A stretch of 64,000 nucleotides of DNA. It comes from Alisma plantago-aquatica (lineage: Eukaryota > Streptophyta > Magnoliopsida > Alismatales > Alismataceae). Below, piece by piece: positions 10,079 to 22,790 of this stretch. Position 1 is the stretch's first letter; every line of letters begins with the position of its first letter. A model generated the notes under the pieces. The model was not told where the DNA came from. It made no database searches and saw nothing but the letters and a program-made list of their open reading frames with translations. The DNA lies in assembly GCA_963693085.1 (NCBI GenBank), contig OY856412.1, positions 1,409,217,194 through 1,409,281,193 on the forward strand. Reading direction: 5' to 3'. The position numbers and the translations under genes were made by a program.

Positions 10079-13000
10079 TGTTACAACCCCGACTCTCGGT
10101 AACCCCCAATTAAGGGAGACCGAAAGGTCAGGGCTGTTAACCAATAACCCGGATCAAAGGTTCGGCAATTAACCAAGAATAATTATCAAATTTTAACATA
10201 CTATACTGAAAAGTTGTAAGAAAATAAATTTTTGCATACCTTTTTGAAAACTTGGATCTCTAGACTTCTATCCACTTAAGGATTCTACTCTAACTAATCC
10301 TCCTTGTATTTTACTTCATGTATTTCACAATATGATGATTTATTGTTTGTCCTTTTGGCTGGTACCTCAAACGCCGACAAACAAAACGTCGGTCAGCCGA
10401 AGCTGGTATGTGGAGGAAACAATAAACGTGCAACTATGATAACAACGTAATCATTCAATTAATCATTTAACAACCAAGATTACGCTTTAAAGATAACTCC
10501 GCGATCTAAGGGTACCCGATCCTCTGTGTTGTCCCCATTAAACCCCTCATGATCTACCTATCAAGTGAACCAGTTTCTAGGGTTGAGTCACATGGCACTA
10601 CTCGTAAGTAGCCCACTCCTTAACTCATGGCATGCTAATGGGTCGCATGGCACTACACTTGGTAGCCCAATTTCTAACCCATGATAACCCATACCTTACT
10701 CTAGGTTACCCCTTTCTAGCCTTTACAAGACAGAGAGGTGGACTCAGATCTAGCCAGTTATACATGTATATTCATAGTGAAAGTCATAGTCACTCTATAG
10801 TTGCATGAATTAAAACATCCAACAGTTATTTCATGCATTGAGGGAAACATCGATACAATCCTCGGAAAACTAATCGGAATAGTCATAAGCGTAACCACAT
10901 ACCTGATTTGATGAGTCATGCAGATTATTGAACATATACTTCATGTATATACAATCAAGCCAATCAACAGATCCAAGCAAGCAATTCAATCATCACATAA
11001 TTCCTGAAAAGGATATGTATTCTATTTATTACACACTATATCAAGAATCTACTTTATTGACTTGGATTCTCTTTCTAGGGTTTCTAATCCACATTAAGGT
11101 TTCTTTAATATTCATTAGGGTTTCTTAGATCAATTTCTCAAACTTTATTCCTTTTAGATCAACAAACCCTAAAATACTATTTTCCACTCATATAAACCCT
11201 AATTGCTCAAACTATTCATTTAATAGTCTTTTATACCCAGATTGACTTAGGATCATCATATCTCTATTTGTTTATGAATTTGAACAATTAAAACATTTAA
11301 ATGCCATATTCACCTAAATTAGGGTTTTCAAGCTCATTAATGCATATTCATGCACGAAACCCTAAATTAAGCCAATTTTATAAAAATATCATCTTTTAGA
11401 TCCTATTTTCATTTTTATTAACCACATGTTAATATTGGCCTGAATTATTCATTGAACAACATTAAATCCATCTATCATCAAATCTAAGGGTCTTTCCTTA
11501 ATTAAATCATTAAAGATGACAACTTTATGTCCTTTTCAAATTTCAAGCATATTTAAGCACATAAATTCTAAATTAGACTAATCATGTGCAAAGTTCTCCC
11601 TTTTTGAACATAATGTACCCTTTTTACATTTAACAGGTTAATATCAACTCTAAAGATCCATTAAACCCTATTAAACACTTTATTCATTCCTAAATAGGGT
11701 TTCTTAATCTTTAATTCATTAAAGATGATAATTTACACTACATTTCGAACGATTATCAGATTCAGGCTATAAAACTATTTTTATTGGATTCCTCTTGTTC
11801 TCCTGATCAAAATTCATATATAAACTTTTGTTATCCGAGCTACGAATATTTAACTATGATTTTTGCAATAAAACACTTACTTGGCCAATAGCATGCTGAC
11901 ATGTCAGCATAGCCATGCAACGCGCCCTTTGGGAAAATATAACCAAATTACTTGGTTACCCTCCACTTAACCCGAGCATCCCTTGTTAAGCTGGGGGTAG
12001 AATTGTCCTATCGATCCTTACCTCCTTCAACCTCGCGCCAGCGGCTGGCCGTTTCCCTAGAAACCGACTGTGCCACCTCTCCTTCCTTCTCTGCACCCCG
12101 CTGACCTCTGATGAAGCTCTCACTACCTCCTCCATACCCTCGCGCACCTACGGAGTCCTTCGTGCGTGACTAGGGTCGTCGTCTCAGGCTAGGCAGCTCG
12201 TAATCCATGACCAGAATTGTAGGCTGTGCTGCAGCCCTTGCGCGAAGACTGGAGCATGAGGATGATGGCTGCGGTTCCCTTGGACGATGTGCAACACCAT
12301 ACCTCCATCGTGATGGCTCCAAGATCCTTCGTTGCCCCAGGGGTAGCGCTAAAGCTTTCAGTTAGGGTTTCAAATGCAAAGAAAGAAGAAGAGGAGAAAG
12401 AGACGTGGATTTCTCCTAAAGCTCGAACCAGGGGTCTATCCCTTTTATAGGGGAGTTCATACATGCCCTAACGCGGCCCTCAAAGTGGGGACAAGTCCAC
12501 TCCCATAAGGACTCCTATTTCTTCAAGGAGAAGAAATCCTTTTCTCTCTTCTTAAACCTTTTGATATTTTCTAATATTTGAGTATATAGGAAATTCGAAA
12601 TTTCTCTTTCTTATCCCCTTTATTCTTGCTCTTTAATCCATTAGATAGAGTTTCTATTTTCTTTTAATAGAAAAATACCCCCTTTATTGCAACACCACTT
12701 AATTCCTTAATAATGCATTATATTATCCTCTTATTTTGCCTTTTTAGTATTTTCTCCTTCTTTCCTATTTATTAGAACTCCTTGGATCCCAAGACACTCC
12801 ATTATTTCGAAATTCTTTTTATGGGACACTCATTATCCTTCTAGATGCATCTAAATGCATTATTTCACATAATTCCTTATTATCTTGTTTATCTCTTATT
12901 AAAAATAGTTCTTTTTGAGGATTTCTCTTTATTTCTCTTTTATTTTCCTCATTGGAATTCCTTTTATCATCATAAATCTCATGGATACAAAATTTCCCCA

Positions 13001-13410
13001 AGAAATCTCATTTATGCCTCTATCCACTTATTTTCCATATTTTATCATTATTTTCTATTTATTTCTTAATACAGAAATACTTAATTAATCTTTTCTTTTC
13101 TTATTGCTTTCTTTTTGCAACCTTGGACTCCTTGGTACCCAAGGAACCCAAGAGGCACAAAATCCTCTTTGGATTTGCCTTGTAGAGGTTTCTACATATT
13201 TCTTTTCTCAAATATTCAATTATTCAATTACTAATTGAATTTCCTTGTCATTTGGGCCCAATAGCCAATAAAGCCCACAACACAATCATCAAGGCTATTG
13301 TAAATGAAATCCATTTATTTGAAGAAAATTATATCATTATTTGTTCAAATATCTTTAATATGAGAAATTACATTTCTCACCAAAAGAACCCAAAATTTGG
13401 GGTTATAACA
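10079..13410 (-). repeat. Tek-A 3' LTR (3,332 bp)
   Basis: On the minus strand it begins TGTTATAACCCCAAATTTTG and ends GGGGTTGTAACA. It aligns end to end with 17755-21086 by eye, with scattered substitutions. The minus-strand TATA motif TATAAAAG is at 12442-12449. The U5 half is rich in AAACCCTAA. The GC-rich patch near 12010-12470 has ORFs on both strands, which I do not treat as genes. Confidence 0.93.
11076..11365. repeat. Telo-box cluster in Tekay-like LTR U5
   Basis: Six copies of AAACCCTAA or its complement (8-9 of 9 bases) at 11076, 11115, 11164, 11194, 11319 and 11357. They are dispersed rather than head-to-tail, so this is not a telomeric tract. The right LTR of Tek-A has the same cluster near 18750-19040. 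Confidence 0.8.
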
Positions 13411-13422
13411 TCATTCCCCTCT
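13411..13422 (-). other. Polypurine tract of Tek-A
   Basis: On the minus strand the sequence reads AAGAGGGGAATGA immediately before the 3' LTR start TGTTATAACCCC, preceded by TTTTGAGGACAAAATTCC. Confidence 0.88.
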
Positions 13423-13593
13423 TATAGGAATTTTGTCCTCAAAATTCTATCAAGCAAACAAACAATTCAGGATAAGACTTTTCCATATCCATCATTGGCC
13501 CCTATGTGGATTTACCGTACTCATGGAGCATCCAAAGAAACTTTATCGTCACATATTCTTTTCTCTGAGTTCTTTCATCCTGGTGTTTATAAA

Positions 13594-13794
13594 CTACACA
13601 GGTGACTCATGCCATTTCAGCCTCCCTTGGGGCTTACTAGGTTCATTGCTCAGCACATGGTCGGGATACCTCACATAGTGATCTAAATTGGACACATGGA
13701 AAACATCCCACATTACTTTATCCTGAGGGGTAAGGTCAAAACCTAACCATCTCCACCCATCCATCTCTAATGGACCCATGTATCGGGGACTCAT
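13594..13794 (-). pseudogene. Tek-A integrase C-terminal remnant
   Basis: A 66-codon frame with LSPRYMGP-type start (MSPRYMGPLEMD), VFHVSNLDHYVR and YPDHVL, the standard chromovirus integrase tail. It is homologous to 5970-6150, where the same motifs appear beside the other LTR. The catalytic core and reverse transcriptase are absent upstream, so this is a relic. The start is an internal methionine of a lost polyprotein. Confidence 0.8.
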
Positions 13795-16700
13795 CTTTCT
13801 CAGCTGCAGCTTAGAGGGGTCATATTCTCATTATATTCTCCCATAGTGAATTTCATGTCAGTCTACTGTGCATCTGCTCACGACTTTTGTCGTCTCTAGG
13901 CTCCTTTCATCCATTGCATGATCAAGTGACTTCATCTACACACACTGTGGTCCATTCACCAACATCACCTTACTAAAGTGGTGACCGACACAACCTCCCT
14001 TATCGAGCTTCTTTAAATCCTGATACTGGCTATGGTGGTCATCATCACATCTTTCATAGGGCAAGAACTGTCTCTATCTATCACCCTGAACAAGCACATA
14101 TGCTCTCATCAGACCCTTTAGTCTGGATCATACTAACCATTAGTTAGGGGTAATAAACTGTACTATCATCGAGTTCTTTATGTATCTACTTCAACCTTTT
14201 TGGGAAGGGAACCTTTAGGTCAAAATCCAGAACCTTCGAACTCACTTCATGGTGTAGTCGAACCATCTCTCTCATATGTAGTTCAACTCAATCTGCCCCT
14301 TGACAGTACTCTTTCTTTCTTATGTCATCTAGATAAGGCGATCTACCATAACCCATATTGCAATCTCGACCTTCCTTGGTCCAGGGGAGACTTACAACAT
14401 CCATAGTGATGAACTCCCTTTCTCTTTCGGGGACTCTTTATCCTGGGTTACTGGTGTTCGTCCTTTATCTCCTGGCTTGCATGGACACATGCCACAAGCA
14501 ACTTCATCTTAGGTATCCAAAGTCCTACTGTCACTTATTATCTTGGTGGTACGGTATATAGTGACCTTAAAATCATGATCTCCTATATGTCATGATTCCT
14601 CAAGATCGATTCCTCAGAAACCCTAAACCACTCTAGTCGGGGTTTCATCACTTTCTTTTCTAAAGAAGTACATCTGAGGTTCTACCACCATCCTTTCATT
14701 GCATCCAGGACTAGGCTGGCTAACCAAACATCCATTAACTTGTTCAACGGATCTCATTACATCAGAGGATTAGCCAAACATATCTCCTTTCCAAACTTAG
14801 GGTTATCCAAAACACCTCTTCTAGCCAAACTAGGCAGCTATATCCCATCCAGAGCATTCATTACCACTTCACATCCTTAGGTATTAGGTAACATTGAAGA
14901 CATACACTTCCATATATTTCACTTATCGTCTCACCTAAAACTCTATGTCTATATTCATTAAGAACACTCTCTGATTTCATCATCATGGTGATCAAACTCA
15001 TCCTGGTATAACTTGTAAGTTCAACATAGCTCATGATAAAAAAATCCTCATAAGGTGATTACCTCATTCCTCTTAGTGTTTGCAAACCATCCATGTATCA
15101 TTCACTTTACCAGGGTAGGTTATCTTCTCTATCCCCATTTCTCGTGGCAACGTTCCAACCTACATCATCTCTTATCCTTGGTGTGTGACATGTGTAATGT
15201 CCTATCTCTCACCCCCATAACAAGAGGAAATAAGCATTTGGATGCAGTCCAAATACAGAGTTCTTCCTGTTCCAAGAGTAGAGATGGTACATTCCACCTT
15301 GCTAATACACCTTTACATCTAAGTTGCAACGTGCCACATATGTCTCTACATCACAGACATCATGATAACAAACTAATCTTAAACCTACTGAGATTTTTAT
15401 ACTTGGTCATCTCCTCTAGGTCTATAGGGTACCAGCTCTTTTGGGGTCATCCCTCTTCCCTCATGCATCAAGAGAGTGCCCTACTCATCCGTCCTTTGGG
15501 TCCTATGAGTTCATGAAGGTGATCAATCTCCTAACCCATGGCCCTCAAACTGTGATAGTTGTTACCTCCCGACCCTATGGTCATGTGCAACTGGGGAATT
15601 AGGCAACTCCTTCTTTCATCTGTCTTATCCCTACCTGAACCTAGGATAGACTTAGGATTATCCATCATAGTACATGTTCACTTAGCACCTTACCCAAGTC
15701 TTCATCGTCTCTCTTTCTGCATTCATGGGTTGACTTTCATCCTTTCATAGGGATCATGGCAACCTGCCTACCTTGGTGAAGCCCCATACCGGTTACCTCC
15801 ATGGTAACACATTCATATGCAATTAGAGATGGATATCTATGGGTCTACATGTTCATTCTCATACTATGTACTTTTCACTTAGCTTCTCAAGATCCTATGA
15901 GACCTCTTTAGGTTACCTTAAACCAAAAAAACTGATATACACCCTACTAAAGGGGTCCCTCTCCCAGGATGGGAGGAAAACTATCTCTTGACAACAAGAT
16001 CACAAAATCTCTTAGGTCTAGGGTTTACATCCACATGAGCCTACTTAACCCTAGCAAGCCATTAAGGCATAAGCAGATCACCTATTGAACCATGCTAGGT
16101 CATACTTGTCCTTTTCCTTAATGTTGGATCAAGATCATACCTTCCTTTATCATCAACCTAGCTGTAAGGGGTTCATCACACATACCTTAAACTTAAGGGA
16201 CTTCCCTTTTCCTTTATACATGAGGCGTGACATGCTTGAAACTATAGCAACTTAATTCCCTTCATGAGCATTAGGTATACCCCTTCCCCTCTTATGTCAG
16301 GAACCCTATGTTCACTTTGGGTGTCCAACTGCATGCTCAATCCCTTAACCACAAACCAAGCATGTACCGGGTATGACATACACTTCTTGTCATCCTTCTC
16401 CTCGATCAACACTTTAAGGTTGAGTCCTCCTCAAGGACAATCAACAAGATGCAAGACCTCATAACCTGTTACTATACCTCTCTAGGGTTTATGGAATTCT
16501 TCTTCTCATCTATACCATAGGTACAAAGGTATAAGCAGACTCATCCTCTCTATAGGGTTTGGTTCCTCTAAGACAACCAAGATATCATCAGCCTCCAGGT
16601 TTTATGCATGAGGCAACTGCTATCATTCACTTAGGTCGCATCATCCTTGACTCCCCATTGTTCCTCATATCTCGGGTTTTAGGCTTCCAGCCTTCTTGCC

Positions 16701-17556
16701 TGGGGTCATGCTCTCTCTCTAGAGTTAATCCTACATCCAACCTCACTATTAGAGGTCCTATCTTCATGAAGGGTCAACCTCAAAAGCATTCCCCTAGCTA
16801 GATGAAGCCTATGGTCAACTTATGTTTGCTCAAGGTTATCCATAACCCCTTATACTTATCACATAAGCTATCCATCAAACTCCCTCAGCCAGGGTTTAAA
16901 CCTATTGCTCGCACCACTGATGCCTACTGGGTATGCCATGCTCATATCAGCTCGTGGGGTTTCCATGGGTTCTTCTCTATCCTTATTAAGGAAGGAGCTA
17001 TCCTTTGCCCTGACCTACACGACCCCTTTCCAGGGTTGGGTGGCCAAAGGTACTCGGCCATCCAAACTCTCATGGCTCATATGGCATCCCAGGCACGTCC
17101 ATCCAAACACCTGGTCTAACTCATCATGCCATCTCTCTCTAACATTCACTTAGGGTTAGGGTTAACGTCATCCTCGTAGGATGAGCCAAGATTCTACTTG
17201 CAACGGAGATCTCTATCTCCAAGACTAACTTATCCTCCCGACAAGAAGGTCTAGCCTCAGGTCTCTTCTGAGGGCATGACAACTTATGTCATACGACCTA
17301 AGCATGTATCTATTCTTTAATTTACACTTACTCTATTAAGCTTGTGTCCATGACATCTTATTTACATGCTTTTCATTAATTTATTGGAGGATTCCTTAAA
17401 ACTTATTAACCTTACCCATACCTCAAGAGGGTGAGGAGAAGAAAGAAAACCCTAATCCTTTAGGTCCTTATCAGAATTTTGTGATGAGAAGGGATGAATA
17501 AGATGAGAAAGTCCTAAAGGTATCTTATTTCGATTCATACCCTAAGACTTTGGCCA
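13795..17556 (-). other. Non-coding core of Tek-A
   Basis: About 3.8 kb with no credible coding frame on either strand; the plus-strand ORFs here are short and match nothing. Parts correspond by eye to the interiors of Tek-B (34740-35260) and Tek-C (61860-62110). Examples are the ATGCATCAAG-GAGTG phrase near 15460 and the hairpin at 15236-15254. It resembles a large retrotransposon derivative rather than a merely decayed pol. Confidence 0.65.
15236..15254. repeat. Conserved hairpin in Tek core (Tek-A copy)
   Basis: ATTTGGATGCAGTCCAAAT has arms ATTTGGA and TCCAAAT. The counterpart in Tek-B (34759-34777) has different inner bases but keeps the TTTGG/CCAAA arms. Confidence 0.55.
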
Positions 17557-17652
17557 GGCAGTCACACAGATCCAGGAGTCCTCGTATTCCGACTAGCGGT
17601 GCGGAGGAAAATATTTCCAGCCCCCGGTCGTGATCCTTTTCTAGACACCTCT
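17557..17652 (-). pseudogene. Tek-A Gag leader remnant
   Basis: The minus strand reads GTGTCTAGAAAAGGATCACG and then matches the Tek-C leader at 53069-53191 through the phrase GAGGACTCCTGG. Where Tek-C has ATGGTGTCT, this copy has AGGTGTCT, so the start codon is gone. Position just after the PBS fits the N-terminus of a chromovirus gag. Only the first roughly 30 codons are recognisable. Confidence 0.6.
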
Positions 17653-17733
17653 GTCTTTTGGATAATCCTCTAATAACTCCCTTGGGTTCTACAAAGTTTG
17701 TAAAATTTAATAATTATTAATTGTTAACTGAGG

Positions 17734-17752
17734 AACCTTCGCTCTGATACCA
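17734..17752 (-). other. Primer-binding site, initiator tRNA-Met (Tek-A)
   Basis: On the minus strand TGGTATCAGAGCGAAGGTT begins two bases after the 5' LTR end. TGGTATCAGAGC is the standard initiator-tRNA-Met complement of Tekay/Del and copia elements. Confidence 0.93.
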
Positions 17753-17754
17753 AT

Positions 17755-20700
17755 TGTTTCAACGCCGACTCCCGGTAACCCCCAATTAAGGGAGACTGAA
17801 AGGTCAGAGCCGTTAACCAATAACCCGGATCAAAGGTTCGACAATTAACCAAGAATAATTATCAAATTTTAACATACTATACTGAAAAACTGTAAGAAAA
17901 TAAATTTTTGCATACCTTTTTGAACACTTGGATCTCTAAACTTATATCCACTTAAGGATTCTACTCTAACTAATCCTCCTTGTATTTTACTTCATGTATT
18001 TCACAATATGATGATTTACAGTTTGTCCTTTTGGCTGGTACCTAAAACGTCGACAAACAAAACGTCGGTCAGCCGAAGCTGGTATGTGGAGGAAACAATA
18101 AATGTGCAACTATGATAACAACGTAATCATTCAATTCATCATTTAACAACCAAGATTACGCTTTAAAGATAACTCCGCGATCCAAGGGTACCTGATCCTC
18201 TGTGTTGTCCCCATTAAACCCCTCATGATCCACCTATCAAGTGAACCAGTTTCTAGGGTTGAGTCACATGGCACTACTCGTAAGTAGCCCACTCCTTAAC
18301 TCATGGCATGCTAATGGGTCGCATGGCACTACACTTGGTAGCCCAATTTCTAACCCACGATAACCCACACCTTACTCTAGGTTACCCCTTTCTAGCCTTT
18401 ACAAGCCACAGAGGTGGACCCAGATCTAGCCAGTTATACATGTATATTCATAGTGATAGTCATAGTCACTCTATAGTTGCATGAATTAAAACATCCAACA
18501 GTTATTTCATGCATTGAGGGAAACGTCGATACAATCCTCGAAAAACTAATCGGAATAGTCATAAGAGTAACCACATACCTGATTTGATGAGTCATGTAGA
18601 TTATTGAACATATACTTCATGTATATACAATCAAGCCAATCAACAGATCCAAGCAAGCAATTCAATCATCACATAATTCCTGAAAAGGATATGTACTCTA
18701 TTTATTACACACTTTATCAAGAATCTACTTTATTGAATTGGATTCTCTTTCTAGGGTTTCTAATCCCCATTAAGGTTTCATTAATATTCATTAGGGTTTC
18801 TTAGATCAATTTCTCAAACTTTATTCCTTTTAGATCAACAAACCATAAAATACTCTTTTCCACTCATATAAACCCTAATTGCTCAAACTATTCATTTAAT
18901 AGTCTTTTATACCTAGATTGACTTAGGATCATCATATCCCTATTTGTTTATGGATTTGAACAATTAAAACATTTAAATGTCATATTCGCCTAAATTAGGG
19001 TTTTCAAGCTCATTAATGCATATTCGTGCACGAAACCCTAAATTAAGCCAATTTTATAAAAAGATCATCTTTTTAGATCCTATTTTCATTTTTATTAACC
19101 ACATGTTAATATTGGCCTGAATTATTCATTGAACAACATTAAATCCATCTATTATCAAATCTAAGGGTCTTTTCTTAATTAAATCATTAAAGATGACAAC
19201 TTTATGTCCTTTTCAAATTTCAAGCATATTTAAGCACATAAATTATAAATTAGACTAATCATGTGCAAAGTCTCCCTTTTTGAACATAATGTACCCTTTT
19301 TACATTTAACAGGTTAATATCAACTCTAAAGATCCATTAAACCCTATTAAACACTTTATTCAATCCTAAATAGGGTTTCTTAATCTTTAATTCATTAAAG
19401 ATGATAATTTACACTACATTTCGAACTATGATTAGATTCAGGCTATAAAACTATTTTTATTGGATTCCTCTTGTTCTCTTGATCAAAATTCATATATAAA
19501 CTTTTGTCATCCGAGCTACGAATATTTAACTATGATTTTTGTAATAAAAAACTTACTTGGCCAATAGCATGCTGACACGTCAGCATAGCCATGCAACACG
19601 CCCTTTGGGAAAATATAACCAAATTACTTGGTTACCCTCCACTTAACCCGAGCGTCCCTTGTTAAGCTGGGGGTATAATTGTCCAATTGATCCTTGCCTC
19701 CTTCAACCTCGCGCCAGCGGCTGGCCGCCGCCCTAGCAGCCGACTGCGCCACCTCTCCTTCCTTCTCTGCACCCCGCTGACCTTCGATGAAGCTCTCACT
19801 ACCTCCGCCATACCCTCGCGCACCTAGGGAGTCCTTTGTGCATGACTAGGGCTGTCGTCTCAGGCTGGGCAGCTCATGATCCGTGACCAGAATTGCAGGC
19901 TGTGCTACAGCCCTTGCGCGAAGACTGGAGCATGAGGATGATGGTTGTGGTTCCCTTGGACGACGTGCAACACCATACCTCCATCGTGATGGCTCCAAGA
20001 TCCTTCGTTGCCCCAGGAGTAGCGCTAAAGCTTTCGGTTAGGGTTTGAAACACAAAGAAAGAAGAAGAGGAGAAAGAGACATGGATTTCTCCTTAAGCTC
20101 GAACCAGGGGTCTATCCCTTTTATAGGGGAGTTCATACACGCCCTAACGTGGCCCTCTAAGTGGGGACAAGTCCCACTACCATAAGGACTCCTATTTTTT
20201 CAAGGAGAAGAAATAATTTTCTCTCTTCTTAAACCTTTTGATATTTTCTAATATTTTATTATATAGGAAATTCGAAATTCCTCTTTCTTATCCCCTTTAT
20301 TCTTGCTCTTTAATCCATTAGATAGAGTTTCTATTTTCTTTTAATAGAAAAATACCCCCTTTATTGCAACACCACATAATTCCTTAATAATGCATTATAT
20401 TATCCTCTTATTTTTCCTTTTTAGTATTTTCTCTTTCTTTCCTCTTTATTAGGACTCCTTGTATCCCAAGACACTCCATTATTTCGAAATTCTTTTTATG
20501 GGACACTCATTATCCTTCTAGATGCATATAAATGCATTATTTCACATAATTCCTTATTATCTTGTTTATCTCTCATTAAAAATAGTTCTTTTTGAGGATT
20601 TCTCTTTATTTCTCTTTTATTTTCCTCATTGGCATTCCTTTTATCTTATAAATCTCATGGATACGAAATTTCCCCAAGAAATCTCATTTATGCCTCTTTC

Positions 20701-21086
20701 CACTTATTTTCCATATTTTATCATTACTTTTTATTTATTTCTTAATACAGAAATACTTAATTAATATTTTCTTTTCTTATTTCTTTCTTTTTGCAACCTT
20801 GGACTCCTTGGTACCCAAGGAACCCAAGAGGCACAAAATCCTCTTTGGATTTGCCTTCTAGAGGTTTCTACATATTTCTTTTCTCAAAAATTCAATTATT
20901 CAATTACTAATTGAATTTCCTTGTCATTTGGGCCCAATAGCCAATAAAGCCCACAACACAATCATCAAGGCTATTGTAAATGAAATCCATTTATTTGAAG
21001 AAAATTATATCATTATTTGTTCAAATATCTTTAATATGAGAAATTACATTTCTCACCAAAAGAACCCAAAATTTGGGGTTATAACA
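17755..21086 (-). repeat. Tek-A 5' LTR (3,332 bp)
   Basis: Same length as the left LTR. On the minus strand it begins TGTTATAACCCCAAATTTTG and ends GGCGTTGAAACA. The terminal bases differ slightly from the left copy, showing mutation since insertion. The active promoter copy would be this one; its TATA motif TATAAAAG is at 20118-20125 on the minus strand. Confidence 0.93.
20118..20125 (-). promoter_or_regulatory. TATA box of Tek-A 5' LTR
   Basis: Minus-strand TATAAAAG inside CCCCTATAAAAGGGATAG, conserved at 12442-12449 in the other LTR. Confidence 0.65.
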
Positions 21087-21091
21087 TTAAG
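21087..21091. repeat. Target-site duplication TTAAG, right (Tek-A)
   Basis: An exact repeat of 10074-10078, directly after the LTR terminus ATAACA. Confidence 0.92.
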
Positions 21092-22099
21092 AATGGGTTT
21101 TTCTCCCATTTGGGACTACTTGATTTGAGTGTATCCTTAGCTACCAATTGCCACGGTCTTCATTTTGTGGTGGTGAGGGTTACTAGACCTTGCACCCAGT
21201 TCCCTACTGCCTACGTCCAACCAACACCTTACTTTTAGGGTGATGGCTTCATTGGTCATATAGCTACTTGATCAGCAGATATGGGTCTAGTGTTAGCTTC
21301 CCTCGTCAATGTGTGGGTGCATAAATTAAAAATCCCAAGGGACATAAATGTCCTAGGAGTTGTAGTGGAGTAAATCCTGATCTAATGGGATTTCTTCTAT
21401 CGATGGAGGGTCATCGCCTGATCGTCAGAATCCGCCGTTGATGTTGGTATTTGCTGCTTCCATGGGTGTTGTCAATGCAGAAGGAATATGGAAACCTAGG
21501 CTATGCTTGAACCTCGAAAAGTTTTTATATTTCTAAGACCTACACTTCACCCATTATATAGCTGCATCGGGGAGACATTATGAGTTCCCTAGAAAGAATC
21601 AATGGTTACACCATGCATGTGTTATCCCTAATGCATAGGGACTTCACATCAATCATTTCCAGGAAAGTCTTGATCAGAATATGACAGTGAATATTGATAA
21701 TTGGAGTGAGAAGAATATAATACTATTACAAAGAAATGATGAATCTCATAAAGGGTAAGGACAAATTATCTATGTGAAGGAAATAAAAGTACTTATGGAA
21801 AATAGAGGGACCAAAATCATAGGCCACATGTCCCACTCGCCGCATCACTTATCATTTCACAAGATGGTAAAATTTCCCTCTATTAACCGAACAACTAGGC
21901 AACAAGGGATTTATGGAAAGAGGAGAGAATATCATCATGATTCTTTCTCCTCATGTAAGATATCCATTTATTAGGCTTCTCAAAGATGTGGTACTCTTCC
22001 CTCTTTCCCTTCTCTCCATTCTCTTCTCTTCTTTTTTTTCAAAAAACATTTGTCAGAAGAAATTAAGGGATAAAAATAATGGAAGAAAAAAAAAGAAGT
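21092..22099. other. Unassigned, probably TRG2 3' interior and flank
   Basis: No gene or LTR is recognised. A pyrimidine-rich patch near 21985-22040 (TCCCTTTCCCTTCTCTCC) would be purine-rich on the minus strand and could be the remains of a polypurine region of TRG2, but no 3' LTR follows it. Confidence 0.35.
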
Positions 22100-22163
22100 G
22101 TTGGGCTACCTCCCAGCAAGTATCCCGGTTTAACGTCGTGGACTTGATCGATGGTGGCGCTTT

Positions 22164-22748
22164 TCAAGTCAAACAACCCGACATGGTATCTGAAACCTTA
22201 TCCTTCAACCATGTGGGCCCTAGATCATGGTTAGATGATCTGCATAGCTTGCATGTGGGCAGGACCATGTTGTCTTGATCGATACTATGTAGGTGTGTAT
22301 GTTGCAATTCCATATTACCTTCTGCCTTAAAGTATTTGATTGAATTATGCACCCTCTTTAAATTTTCAAGGACTCGATATTCAATAGTCTTCTTCTCTAG
22401 TCGTAGAATGAGTTTTCCAGCTTTGATGTCCACTAGCGCTCTCGCAGTAGGTAGGAATGGACTTCCCAAAATGAGCGAGAACTGCTTATCTTCATTGATG
22501 TGCATGACCATGAAATCACATAGGACATATGTGTCATGACCCAACTTCAGTGTGACCTCTTCAATAATTCCCAAGGGATTAGTTATAGATGCATTGGCTA
22601 ACTGAATCATCATTGTTTTAGGTATGGGGTCTGTAAACCCTAGTTGCTGGAATAGAGTGTAAGGCATACTGGATATGCTAGCACCTAAATCAGAAAGTCC
22701 CTTATGACACATGTCGTCTCCCAAGAAACATTCTATCCAAAAGGACAT
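22164..22748 (-). pseudogene. TRG2 aspartic protease remnant
   Basis: A 194-codon frame with the retropepsin fold signatures SDLGASISSMP at about residues 19-29 and LILGSPFLPTARAL near residue 93. The catalytic triplet, DSG in TRG1, reads DLG here, which one C-to-T change (TCA to TTA) would explain. The aspartate itself is kept. The N-terminal part lies in other frames upstream. Related elements have this domain at the end of gag-pro, as here. Confidence 0.8.
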
Positions 22749-22790
22749 GGGATCAATCCTTATTTGAGTTAGGTCATTTTGTATAACACA

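Larger units (their letters stand above)
10079..21086 (-). mobile_element. Tek-A: complete Tekay/Del-like non-autonomous LTR retrotransposon (11.0 kb)
   Basis: Two LTRs of 3,332 bp each (10079-13410 and 17755-21086), an initiator-tRNA-Met PBS inside the right LTR, a PPT inside the left LTR and perfect 5-bp TTAAG duplications define a minus-strand element. The 4.3-kb interior shows only a chromovirus integrase tail by the PPT and a Gag leader by the PBS; the rest is non-coding. It therefore cannot supply its own reverse transcriptase. The core resembles those of Tek-B and Tek-C. Confidence 0.92.

Noticed and set aside
11164..11202. Interstitial telomeric repeat
   Set aside because: AAACCCTAA units are dispersed and in both orientations, not tandem.
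14200..17153. Several plus-strand ORFs of 60-153 codons in the Tek-A interior
   Set aside because: They are antisense to the element, lack motifs, and do not persist in the matching parts of Tek-B and Tek-C.
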